Made by a program: the position numbers and the translations under genes | Assembly (NCBI RefSeq): GCF_016031615.1 | Contig: NZ_JACYXC010000001.1 | Coordinates: forward strand, 3,224,001-3,288,000 | Source of the DNA: Streptomyces pactum | GTDB taxonomy: Bacteria > Actinomycetota > Actinomycetes > Streptomycetales > Streptomycetaceae | DNA length: 64,000 nt | Direction of reading: 5' to 3' | Shown: positions 56,281-64,000 of the stretch, piece after piece | Numbering within the stretch: position 1 is the stretch's first letter | Layout: every line of letters begins with the position of its first letter | Notes under the pieces: model-generated | What the model saw: the letters and a program-made list of their open reading frames with translations, nothing else | The model's database searches: none | Told to the model about the DNA's origin: nothing

Positions 56281-57090
56281 TCAGCCGTTGCCGGAGGCGA
56301 GTTCCCGGCTGCGGTCGCGGGCCGCCTCCAGGGCGGCGATCAGCGCGGCCCGTACCCCGTGGCGTTCCAGCTCGCGGATGGCGTTGATGGTGGTGCCGGC
56401 CGGTGAGGTCACCGCCTCCCGGAGTTTGACGGGGTGCTCGCCGCTGTCCCGGAGCATCACGGCGGCGCCGATCGCGGCCTGCACGATCAGGTCGTGCGCC
56501 TTGTCGCGCGGCAGTCCCAGCAGGATGCCCGCGTCCGTCATGGCCTCCACGAGGAAGTAGAAGTACGCCGGTCCCGAGCCAGAGAGCGCGGTGGCGGCGT
56601 CCTGCTGGGCCTCGGGGACGCGGAGGGTCTTGCCGACCCCGCCGAAGATCTCCTCGGCGTGGGCGAGGTGCCCGGCGGTGGCGTGCGTGCCCGCCGAGAT
56701 GACCGACATCGCCTCGTCCACGAGGGCCGGGGTGTTGGTCATGACCCGCACCACCGGGGTGCCGGGGGCGAGCCGGGCCTCGAAGAACGCGGTGGGGATG
56801 CCCGCCGCACCGGAGATCACCAGACGGTCGGCGGGAACGTGCGGGGCGAGTTCGTCGAGCAGGACGCCCATGTCCTGGGGCTTGACGGTGAGGATCAGCG
56901 TGTCGGCGGTCTTGGCCGCCTCCGCGTTGGAGACCGTCTCGACCCCGTAGCGGGTGCGCAGCTCGGCGGCGCGCTCCGCGCGGCGGGCGGTGACCAGGAG
57001 GTCGGAAGGGGCCCAGCCGCCGCGGATCATCCCGCTCAGGAGTGCCTCGCCGATCTTTCCCGTGCCCAGCACGGCGACCTTCTGCGTCAT
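56281..57090 (-). CDS. proC: Pyrroline-5-carboxylate reductase
   Basis: 269 residues. The N-terminal Rossmann motif is VAVLGTGKIGEALLSGMIRGGW. The C-terminal P5CR signature is TAATALSGSGPAYFYFLVEAMTDAGILLGLPRDKAHDLIVQ, followed by the conserved EAVTSPAGTTINAIRELE. It catalyses the last step of proline synthesis with NAD(P)H. Full length. Start ATG 57090. Monocistronic as seen here. Confidence 0.96.
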   Translation of the reverse strand: MTQKVAVLGTGKIGEALLSGMIRGGWAPSDLLVTARRAERAAELRTRYGVETVSNAEAAKTADTLILTVKPQDMGVLLDELAPHVPADRLVISGAAGIPTAFFEARLAPGTPVVRVMTNTPALVDEAMSVISAGTHATAGHLAHAEEIFGGVGKTLRVPEAQQDAATALSGSGPAYFYFLVEAMTDAGILLGLPRDKAHDLIVQAAIGAAVMLRDSGEHPVKLREAVTSPAGTTINAIRELERHGVRAALIAALEAARDRSRELASGNG

Positions 57091-57623
57091 GGAGCGCTCA
57101 CCTCATCCGGTGCGGTACGGGCACCCGCTCGGGGTGCGGTACATGACGCCTCGCCCCGATGCGGTACGGCGTCCTCGGCGTCCCGTGACGTGCTGCCCTG
57201 CGACAGCGCGGCGTCGCTGCCATCCTCGCATCCCGCCGTCCGGGGCGGTGGGGTGCCGTGAAGGCCGGGCGCCGTGATCGCGGCGCCCATGACCGCGGGG
57301 GGTGGGCAGAGGGCGGGATGAGGGGGCGGATGAACAGGGGGATGGGGGGTGCGTGCGGTCGGTGAGCGGGCGCGGCCGGGGTGCGGAGGCGGAGCGGCGC
57401 TGCGGGCTGCTTCCCGCCGGCGGGGGCGCACGTGCGTGCTCCCGAACGGACGGGGCCCGGTGTGCAGCGCCGTTCACGCCCGCGGAATCGCCACGGGTCA
57501 TCACCACCCACCGAGCCGGCGAGATGCCACGTTCACCGTTTGGTTACGCAACGACTTGTACGATGCAACTGACGTCCGGGCAGAATGGGGATGACTGCCG
57601 AAGGCGCGCCGGAGGGGGGTTCC
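57091..57623. other. Intergenic, no gene seen
   Basis: Divergent region between proC and the membrane protein at 57624. The stretch 57500-57600 has lower GC and probably carries a promoter. GGAGGGGGG at 57611-57619 is a strong ribosome site for TTG 57624. Confidence 0.5.
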
Positions 57624-58028
57624 TTGACGACGACGAGGCGAGTGGGCCGCACGCTGTTCACCGCTGTCGCCCTGTTCCTCGGGGTTTTCCTCGCCGTCGA
57701 GTACACCGCCGCAAACTGCCCGCGCCCAACGGCTGTTGCGGAGCGATTCACCGCCCGGGCGGCGACCGTGGCGGAGACCGAAACGCTCCGGACCGTCCCG
57801 TACCCGGTACCGCTCCACACGGGTGAGGAGAACGTCGAGGGGCGCCGTGCCGGCCCCGCTCCGGCCACCGCACCGGCACCCCACGGGAAATCCGGGTGTG
57901 TGTGCGATTGCGATGCGCTCATCACCAGGGACCCGGTCGCGATCACCAAACCGTCGTTGAAACACCACGCGGTCCCCGTGTCGAGATCCGGCCAGCTGGC
58001 CATCGAGCACCAGATCTTCCGCTGCTGA
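57624..58028 (+). CDS. Single-pass membrane-anchored protein with a Cys cluster
   Basis: 134 residues from TTG 57624, chosen because of the strong GGAGGGG upstream; ATG 57585 or 57591 would add 11-13 residues. A basic start (TTTRRVGR) and one hydrophobic segment (TLFTAVALFLGVFLAVEYTAA) are followed by an exported domain with CVCDCD (about residue 87) and a C-terminal RC. The close cysteines suggest a metal site or disulfides. I do not recognise the family. Confidence 0.65.
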   Translation: MTTTRRVGRTLFTAVALFLGVFLAVEYTAANCPRPTAVAERFTARAATVAETETLRTVPYPVPLHTGEENVEGRRAGPAPATAPAPHGKSGCVCDCDALITRDPVAITKPSLKHHAVPVSRSGQLAIEHQIFRC

Positions 58029-58863
58029 CCGTGCCGGGGGCCGCCTGGGCCACCGTGGTCCGCGCGGCACCGTCGTGGTCCGTCACGGCACCCGTGGTGC
58101 GCGCGCCATTCACGTGGTCCGTGCCGCACGGGCGTGGTCCGATGGGCACGGGTGGCGGGTACCGGGGCGGGTGACACGGCGGGGGCACGGGTGACGCGGA
58201 GGTGTTCGCGGGCCGGGGTCCCGGCGCGGTGACGGCTCCGGCCGGCGACCCGCCGAGCCGCCCTGCCGCCCTGGCGCCACCCCGCCGCCGATGACCGGCT
58301 GACGTTTTCCGGGCATCGGTCGTGGTCCGTGGGCCCACGGGTTCGTGGGCCCGTGGGCGGACCCGTGGGCCTGCGGACCCCGGTTCGTGGGCCCGTGGCC
58401 ACGTGGGCTCGGGTGGGCGGGCTCCGGCGCCCGGCACCTTCCCGGGCCGGCCGGTACCTCGTGGCCGGTCCGGTGCGGCGGTGACCGGTCCGGTGCCGTC
58501 GTGGCCGGTCCGTCCGGGCTGTCCGGGCACCCCTCACCTCTCACCCCGATCACGCCACCCGGCGGGTCGGCGGGCGGATACGCACCCGTCCGGCCCGGCC
58601 CGCAGCACCGGCCCGACCCGTACCGCCAGGCACGGCCCGTACCCCTGGGCCGACCCGTAACACCAGGCACGGCCCGTACCCCCGGGCCGGCGGGGACCGC
58701 CAGGCACGGCCCGTACCCCTGGGCCGGCGGGGACCGCCAGGCACGGCCCGTACCCCTGGGCCGGCGGGGACCGCCGACGGCGGCCGCGCGTGATCGTCAC
58801 CTTTCCGCACCGCCCGCGTGCGCCCCCGGCGCGCCGACCGATCCCTGACCGAAGCGATGCGAC
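58029..58863. other. Repeat-rich intergenic region
   Basis: About 830 bases with no supported gene. It holds GTGGGCCC/CCCGTGGG repeats around 58330-58420 and the 37-base tandem repeat at 58626-58773. Confidence 0.55.
58626..58773 (+). repeat. 37-bp tandem repeat, four copies
   Basis: Copies begin at 58626, 58663, 58700 and 58737, each opening CCAGGCACGGCCCGTACCCC. Copies 3 and 4 are nearly identical; the first two have diverged in the second half. There are no spacers, so it is a minisatellite and not a CRISPR array. Confidence 0.9.
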
Positions 58864-58892
58864 GCGCCCGGCACCCTTTCCCTGCCGGGCGC
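58864..58892 (+). promoter_or_regulatory. Hairpin next to the SulP ribosome site
   Basis: The 10-base arms GCGCCCGGCA (58864-58873) and TGCCGGGCGC (58883-58892) enclose a pyrimidine loop (CCCTTTCCC). The stem ends four bases before the TGGAGG ribosome site, so it could modulate translation or end upstream transcription. Confidence 0.65.
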
Positions 58893-58907
58893 TCTTGGAG
58901 GCACCTC

Positions 58908-60644
58908 ATGCCCAGCAGATCCCAGACCCTTCTCGACCGGTTCCGGGGCGTGGACGGCGGCACCTTACGCGCCGACTTCACCGCGTCCCTCGTGGTGTTC
59001 CTCGTGGCCGTACCGCTGTGCGTCGGCGTCGCGGTGGCCTCCGGCGTCCCCGCCGAGCTGGGGCTGATCACCGGCATCGTCGGTGGCCTGGTCACCGGCC
59101 TGATGCCCGGCAGCAGCCTCCAGGTGAGCGGTCCGGCCGCGGGGCTGACGGTGCTCGTGTACGAGGCGGTGGACGCGTACGGGGTGGGGGCGCTGGGTGT
59201 GCTGGTGCTCGCCGCCGGTGTCCTGCAACTGGCCATGGGAGCCCTGCGGCTGGGCCGCTGGTTCCGGGCCATCTCGGTGGCCGTGGTGCAGGGCATGCTC
59301 GCGGGCATCGGCCTGGTGCTGATCGCCGGGCAGCTGTACGCGCTCACCGACACCGCCGCCCCCGGCAGCGGGCTCGGGAAGCTCGCCGGACTGCCGGAAC
59401 TGGTGCTGGACACCGCCGGCTCACGGGCCGCGCTGGAGGCGCTGGCGGTGGGTGCCGGCACGGTGGCGGTACTGGTGATCTGGCCCTGGTGGCAACGGGG
59501 TGCGAAGGTGCTGCCCGCCCCGCTGGCGGCGGTCGCGCTGGCCACCGTGGCGGTCGCGGTGCCGGACCTGCCGGTGGCCCGGGTCGAGGTGCAGGGCCTG
59601 CTGGACGCGGTACGGGTGCCGGACGGCGGTGACCTCGCCGACCTCGCGGAGTTCGGTGTGCTCGGCACCGTCCTGGCGTTCACCCTGATCGCCTCGGCGG
59701 AGAGCCTGTTCAGCGCGGCGGCCGTGGACCGGCTCCACGACGGCCCGCGCACCGACTACGACCGGGAACTCATCGCCCAGGGCGCCGGCAACGCGGTGTG
59801 CGGGGCGCTCGGCGCGCTGCCGATGACCGCCGTGATCGTGCGGAGCGCCGCCAACGTACGGGCGGGCGCGCGGACGAAGGCGTCCCGGGTGCTGCACGGG
59901 GTGTGGCTGCTGGTCTTCGCGGTGCTGTTCCCCGCCGCCCTCGGGGTGATACCGGTCTGCGCGCTGGCGGGCGTCCTGATCCACGCCGGCTGGAAGCTCA
60001 TACCGCTGCGCGACCTGGTGCCGCTGTGGCGGGACCACCGGGGGGAGGCGGTGGTGCTGATCACGACCGCCGTGGCCATCGTGGTGACCAACATGTTCGA
60101 GGGGGTGCTCATCGGGCTGCTGCTGGCCGTCGCCAAGACCGCCTGGGAGACCTCCCACGTACACGTCGAGGTGACCGGGCTGGGCGGAGACCGCAGCGGG
60201 CACCCGGCCGGACACGGAGGCCAGGACGGTGACGGGGCCGTGGGGACGGGCGAGAGCGGCGAGACGGCAGAAACGAAGGGTGTGGTGGGGACGAAGGGGG
60301 CCAAGGGGACGGAGGGGCCCGGTGATGGTGACCGGACCGGACCGGTACGGGCCCGGATCGTCGGCAACGCGACGTTCCTGCGGCTGCCGAAGCTGCTCGA
60401 CGAGTTGGAGGCGCTCCCCCGGGACCGCCAGGTCCAGCTGGACCTGCGGGACCTGCGCCACATGGACCACGCCTGCCGTACCGCGCTGACCGCCTGGGCC
60501 GAGCGGCACAACGCGGTGGTGGCCCCGGACACCGAAGACACCGGGGACGCCGGGGGGCATCGGGGGTGCCGGGGGCGTCAGTGGCGCCGGGGATGCCGGG
60601 GCCCCGGGAAGCCAGGGACACCAGGGATGCCAGCCCGGGCATAG
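58908..60644 (+). CDS. SulP-family anion transporter with modified STAS domain
   Basis: 578 residues. About ten to twelve membrane segments from residue 24 on carry the SulP core (ASLVVFLVAVPLCVGVAVASGVPAELGLITGIVGGLVTGLMPGSSLQVSGPAAGLTVLVY; ESLFSAAAVDRLHDGPRTDYDRELIAQGAGNAVCGALGALPMTAVIVRSAANV). The C-terminal STAS domain is split by a Gly/Thr/Glu/Lys-rich block (about residues 425-480) and followed by a collagen-like Gly-rich tail. Substrates of relatives are bicarbonate, sulfate or fumarate; none can be fixed here. ATG 58908 with GGAGG upstream. Confidence 0.88.
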   Translation: MPSRSQTLLDRFRGVDGGTLRADFTASLVVFLVAVPLCVGVAVASGVPAELGLITGIVGGLVTGLMPGSSLQVSGPAAGLTVLVYEAVDAYGVGALGVLVLAAGVLQLAMGALRLGRWFRAISVAVVQGMLAGIGLVLIAGQLYALTDTAAPGSGLGKLAGLPELVLDTAGSRAALEALAVGAGTVAVLVIWPWWQRGAKVLPAPLAAVALATVAVAVPDLPVARVEVQGLLDAVRVPDGGDLADLAEFGVLGTVLAFTLIASAESLFSAAAVDRLHDGPRTDYDRELIAQGAGNAVCGALGALPMTAVIVRSAANVRAGARTKASRVLHGVWLLVFAVLFPAALGVIPVCALAGVLIHAGWKLIPLRDLVPLWRDHRGEAVVLITTAVAIVVTNMFEGVLIGLLLAVAKTAWETSHVHVEVTGLGGDRSGHPAGHGGQDGDGAVGTGESGETAETKGVVGTKGAKGTEGPGDGDRTGPVRARIVGNATFLRLPKLLDELEALPRDRQVQLDLRDLRHMDHACRTALTAWAERHNAVVAPDTEDTGDAGGHRGCRGRQWRRGCRGPGKPGTPGMPARA

Positions 60645-61644
60645 CGGTGTAGCGCGAGCGCCGTGTCCCGGCCGTGCCGTTGCCGGCCGAGGCGCGGCCC
60701 GAGGGGGCACGGCGGTGGACAGGCGGGAGGGGGACGGGGAGCGATCGGCATCGGTGGTCCCGCCCGGTGGGCGCCGCGGTGGGGCGCCGCGGTGCGGCAT
60801 CCCGATGGGGTGTCGCGGTGCGGGAGCGTCGCGGTGAGGCGTCGCGGTGCGGGAGCGTCGCGGTGAGGCGTCGCGGTGCGGGAGCGTCGCGGTGAGGCGT
60901 CGCGGTGGAGCGGCACACCCCCGTGGACCCGTTCCACCGCGACGCCCGCGGCCCGGCCGGTAGGCATGGCACCCGGCCAGGGACCGGCCAGGACGGTGCT
61001 CCGCTCGCCGGCGTCACTGTTCCGACGGATGGCGGGGCCGCGGATGTGACAGTGTTCCCGGTCACACCCCGTCGGCGGCCGGTCGCGCCCCGCCGAATAC
61101 CCGGACACCTCACCGGCCCCGGCCACCCCGGCCCGGCGACCGCCCGGCTGAGCCGTCGGCCGGGCCGCCGGAGGCCCTGGGGGCACCGCCGGGGCACACC
61201 GGAGGCCCCGGGGCGCCCCGGTGACCGGGCGCAGCCCCGACGGGGCCCGGCGGCTCAACGGGTTCGCCGGCGCCTCGTCGGGTCCCCGGATGTCCGTCCG
61301 GGGACCCGGAGGTTCATGGGGTCCCCGGACAGCGCACGGGGTCCCGGCGGCTCATGGGGTTTCGGGCGGCTCATGGTTCCGGTTCACACCCGGCCGGGGA
61401 CTCCGTAGCTCGCCGGGCCCCGGTCGCGCCGCCTCGGGGTCCCCTGACGCCCCGGTCGGGGCCCCGGACGGACCGATCGGAGCCCGGGACACCCCGGCCG
61501 GGGTTCCCCTGAGGGTCCGGCGGCTCCGGTCGGATCGCGTGGGGGTCGCGGTCGCGCGCCGGCTCGTCGTACTCCCGGATTCCGTCGTGTCTCCGGCCCC
61601 GTCGCATCACCCCGGGGCCGACGTACTGCCGTCGGGGCCCCCGG
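60645..61644. other. Repeat-rich intergenic region
   Basis: One kilobase between convergent genes. It holds the 29-base tandem repeat (60803-60907) and, from 61255 to 61644, many GGGGTCCCCGGA/GGCTCATGGGGT-like units that continue into the 3' end of the sigma factor gene. No gene is supported. Confidence 0.55.
60803..60907 (+). repeat. 29-bp tandem repeat
   Basis: About 3.6 copies with a 29-base period; the unit opens CGGTGAGGCGTCGCGGTGCG. Copies at 60832 and 60861 are identical. Directly abutting, so not a CRISPR array. Confidence 0.88.
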
Positions 61645-62670
61645 TCACACCCCGTCGGGGTCCCCGGATGCCCCGGCGGGGCCGTCGGGGTCGCCGGACA
61701 GTTCCTCGGGGCTCCCGGACAGTCCCTCCGGGTCACCGGACAGGGCGTCGGGGTCCCCGGAGAGGGCGTCGAGGTCGAGGTGCCGGAGCTTGTCCGGGTT
61801 GACGACCACGTCGATCTCGGTGATCCGGCCGCCCTCGCCCACGGTGAACGCGAGGACGCCCACCTGCCGTCCCACGTGGTCCACGAAGACCAGGCCCGGG
61901 GCGCCGTTCACCTCCCGCGGCGACAGCCGCATCCGCTCCGGCTCGAAGCGCCGGCTGATCGCGTGGGCCATCCGGGCGACCTTGTCCTGACCGAACACCG
62001 GACGCCGGGCCGCACGGACCTTGCCCCCGCCGTCGGAGCGCCAGACCACGTGCGGGTCGAGCACCTTCAGCAGGCCCTCGAAGTCGCCGCCCGTGACGGC
62101 GTGGAGGAAGGCGTCCACCGCGCGCCGGTGCTCCCCCTTGTCCACGCTCCGCCGGGGCGCCTCCGCCCGGACGTGCCGACGGGCCCGGGAGGCGAGCTGC
62201 CGTACCGCGTCCGGGGTGCGGCCCACCACCTCGGCGATCTCCGGGAAGGGCACCGCGAACACGTCGTGCAGCACGAACGCGGTGCGCTCGGCCGGGGTCA
62301 GCCGCTCCAGCACGGTCAGCAGCGCCATGCCCACCGACTCGTCCAGGGTCACCCGGTCCTCCGGGGACGGGGCGTCGTCCCCGTGCCCGAGGGCCACCCG
62401 GCCCGCCCCGTCCAGCACCGGCTCCGGGAGCCAGGGACCGATGTAGGTCTCCCGCCGGGACCGGGCGGAGTTCAGCTGGTCGTAACAGATGCGGCTGACG
62501 ATCGTGGTGAGGTACGCGCGGGGCTCGTCGGCCACGTCGTCGGGGAGCGACTGCCAGCGGAGCCACGCCTCCTGCACCGCGTCGTCCGCGTCGGCGACCG
62601 AGCCGGTGATGCGGTAGGCGACCGCCCACAGGCGGCTCCGGTGGGTCTCGAACTCGGCCAGCTCGGCCAT
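61645..62670 (-). CDS. ECF41-type sigma factor with SnoaL-like domain
   Basis: 341 residues. Sigma region 2 (THRSRLWAVAYRITGSVADADDAVQEAWLRW) and region 4 (ERLTPAERTAFVLHDVFAVPFPEIAEVVGRTPDAVRQLASRAR) are joined to a SnoaL-like C-terminal domain. The ECF41 hallmarks are present: WLPEP (80-84) in the linker, DGGGK (213-217) and NPDKL (291-295). In ECF41 the C-terminal extension controls activity in place of an anti-sigma factor. Here it continues for about 45 residues in LSGDPDG-type repeats. The usual neighbouring oxidoreductase or carboxymuconolactone gene is absent. Start ATG 62670. Confidence 0.92.
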   Translation of the reverse strand: MAELAEFETHRSRLWAVAYRITGSVADADDAVQEAWLRWQSLPDDVADEPRAYLTTIVSRICYDQLNSARSRRETYIGPWLPEPVLDGAGRVALGHGDDAPSPEDRVTLDESVGMALLTVLERLTPAERTAFVLHDVFAVPFPEIAEVVGRTPDAVRQLASRARRHVRAEAPRRSVDKGEHRRAVDAFLHAVTGGDFEGLLKVLDPHVVWRSDGGGKVRAARRPVFGQDKVARMAHAISRRFEPERMRLSPREVNGAPGLVFVDHVGRQVGVLAFTVGEGGRITEIDVVVNPDKLRHLDLDALSGDPDALSGDPEGLSGSPEELSGDPDGPAGASGDPDGV

Positions 62671-62792
62671 GGTGGCGTCCTCTCGTGCCGCGGTGCTCGT
62701 CCGGGTGGTTCCCTGGAGGCCTGGCGCGTCATGGCCTCCGGGAAGGGGACGCGACAGCCCGGCGGATTGTGACAGCCGGCGGCCGGGCGGGG

Positions 62793-63308
62793 TCAGCGGC
62801 GCTTGCGCTTGCGGGCGGAGGGGCCGCCGCGGCCCGCCGGGTTGCCGGTGCGGGCGGCGCGGCGGCGCTCGTACGCCTCCCGCTCCGCCTCGTACTCGGC
62901 GCGCAGCAGCTTCTCCCCCGGCGCCTCGACGAAGCTGCGGAAGAAGTAGGCGAGCAGCACGCCGACGAAGCCGATGGCCCTGATGCTGCGCATGGACTTC
63001 TCGGCGGCCTCGTCCGCGACGGGTTCCGGGCGGTGCCCGAAGCCGGTCCAGGTACGGCGGAAGGCGAGGAAGCCGCAGATCGCGAAGGCGGCGATGAGCA
63101 GGGTGTTCAGCAGCCCGCCGCTCTCCGAGACGGCCAGCCCCTGCACCGCCAGCAGCAGCACGAACGCGCCGGCCGCGGCCGCCACCAGGGAACCGGCGGC
63201 GACGCCGACCCGGCGCGCCGCGTATCCGCCGTCGTGCTCCACCCACGTCGTCCCGAAGAACCGGAGGGGTTCCGGCCGGGGTCCGCCCGGTTGCTGGTCC
63301 TCGCTCAT
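62793..63308 (-). CDS. Conserved membrane protein of unknown function
   Basis: 171 residues with about three membrane segments (AAGSLVAAAAGAFVLLLAVQGLAV, LNTLLIAAFAICGFLAF, IRAIGFVGVLLAYFFRSFVEAP). A charged helical tail (AEYEAEREAYERRRAARTG) ends in a basic KRKRR. No known domain is recognised. It precedes the sigma factor gene in the same direction, with 122 bases between. Start ATG 63308. Confidence 0.75.
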   Translation of the reverse strand: MSEDQQPGGPRPEPLRFFGTTWVEHDGGYAARRVGVAAGSLVAAAAGAFVLLLAVQGLAVSESGGLLNTLLIAAFAICGFLAFRRTWTGFGHRPEPVADEAAEKSMRSIRAIGFVGVLLAYFFRSFVEAPGEKLLRAEYEAEREAYERRRAARTGNPAGRGGPSARKRKRR

Positions 63309-63706
63309 GCCTCCGATTATTCACCGGACGCCCGGGACGCCGGCCCCCGGTCGCCGCGGGGCCGCGGTCGCCGCGGAGCCGCGGGGGGCGCTGTGCGGTG
63401 AGGCGGCGGTGGTGGTCGTGGGGGACGGCGGGGACGGGAACGACGACGGGGATGCGAACGGCGGGGACGGGCGCCGGGGGAGTGGGGGGGGGGTACGGAG
63501 CGGGTCGAGGCGTGCGCGCAGACGGACGGGGTCAGGGGCCGGGGCCGGGCACGGACGGGGGGCCGGGGCGGTGGGACAGGCGGGGCCGGGGCGGTGGGAC
63601 GGGCGGGGGAGGGCGGGGCCCGGGTGGTCCGCGGGTCCCGGGCCCCCTCCCCTTAGGCTGGAACGTCCGCTGGACGCACGGGCCCGGGCGCGGGGAGGAG
63701 ACGCAG
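63309..63706. other. G-rich intergenic region
   Basis: No gene. It contains a run of ten Gs at 63484-63493 and two copies of a GGCCGGGGCGGTGGGAC unit near 63560 and 63583. GGGGAGGAG at 63692-63700 is the ribosome site for the kinase. Confidence 0.55.
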
Positions 63707-64000
63707 GTGCCGCTGAACTCGGGGGATCCGGAACGGATCGGTGATTACCGGTTGGTGGACCGGTTGGGTTCGGGCGGTATGGGCGTGGTGTTCCTGGCCC
63801 GGTCGTCCTCGGGCCGGCGGGTGGCGGTGAAGGTGGTCCACGAGCAGTTCGCCCAGGACGAGGAGTTCCGCGTCCGCTTCCGCCAGGAAGTCGCCGCCGC
63901 ACGCCGGGTCAGCGGCGCCTTCACCGCCCCCGTGGTGGACGCCGACCCCGACGCCGAACGCCCCTGGATGGCCACCCTCCACGTCCCCGGCCCCACCCTC
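63707..64000 (+). CDS. Serine/threonine protein kinase (3' part outside window)
   Basis: 98 codons are visible from GTG 63707, preceded by GGGGAGGAG. The Hanks-type kinase N-lobe is clear: IGDYRLVDRLGSGGMGVVFLARSSSGRRVAVKVVH, with the glycine loop at residues 19-28 and the ATP-binding Lys42 in VAVK. Then comes FRQEVAAARRVSGAFTAPVVDADPDAERPWMAT, the helix C and strand 4-5 region typical of Streptomyces kinases that often carry a C-terminal sensor or PQQ/WD domain. That part is not in the window. Confidence 0.93.
   Translation, partial: MPLNSGDPERIGDYRLVDRLGSGGMGVVFLARSSSGRRVAVKVVHEQFAQDEEFRVRFRQEVAAARRVSGAFTAPVVDADPDAERPWMATLHVPGPTL

Noticed and set aside
58626..60907. CRISPR arrays
   Set aside because: The 37-base and 29-base repeats abut each other with no unique spacers, and no cas genes are present.

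Overview
The window is about 64 kb of very GC-rich DNA with GC-rich third codon positions and many GTG/TTG starts. It looks like the chromosome of a Streptomyces or a close relative. Family-level signs are an RsiG anti-sigma factor, a Nur-like Fur regulator, a CsoR, an ECF41 sigma factor, a MocR regulator, an F420-type LLM oxidoreductase, an rrn operon without spacer tRNAs, and leaderless promoters. All identifications come from reading the sequence; no database search was run.

Layout. 1-4.5 kb: core genes nur (partial), ygfZ, dtd (minus), rsiG, class 3 asparaginase. 4.9-24 kb: a looser stretch of small regulator/enzyme pairs, often divergent. These are an Eis-type acetyltransferase; Lrp with an LLM oxidoreductase and a deaminase; SoxR with an FMN reductase; a TetR with a secreted beta-lactamase fold; a frameshifted MocR with an AhpD-like protein; a TetR with an FBP zinc protein; GNAT; an XRE regulator with an HbhA-like protein; DUF2516; a class IV aminotransferase with a MerR; a PP2C response regulator; and a frameshifted NlpC/P60 hydrolase. 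24.7-31.5 kb: phosphate uptake (PHO box, pstSCAB, convergent DUF47-pit) and then csoR with its operator. 32-38 kb: a small conserved ORF, a lipoprotein, a Tat-lipoprotein FAD oxidase and a PAP2 phosphatase.

37.9-48.4 kb: a chromosomal type IV secretion-like cluster. A lytic transglycosylase/NlpC hydrolase is divergent from a pilin-like protein, a VirB8-like protein, a VirB6-like protein, a VirB4 split into two genes, and a VirD4-like protein that lacks a Walker A motif and carries a frameshift. No relaxase or integrase is present, so this looks like a resident envelope-spanning machine and not a mobile element.

48.7-54 kb: a complete rrn operon on the minus strand (16S-23S-5S) ending in a strong terminator. 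Divergent from it is tryptophanyl-tRNA synthetase, preceded by a leader peptide with two Trp codons and four alternately pairing segments, a textbook attenuator. 56-64 kb: proC, a Cys-rich membrane protein, a SulP anion transporter, an ECF41 sigma factor with a repeat tail, a membrane protein, and the start of a Ser/Thr kinase.

Two themes cross the window. First, three genes are broken by a single extra base in a G/C context, all in the same direction; this suggests either assembly errors or real slippage. Second, GC-rich short tandem repeats fill intergenic DNA and have expanded inside several proteins (Dtd, TrpRS, ECF41, SulP, MocR).
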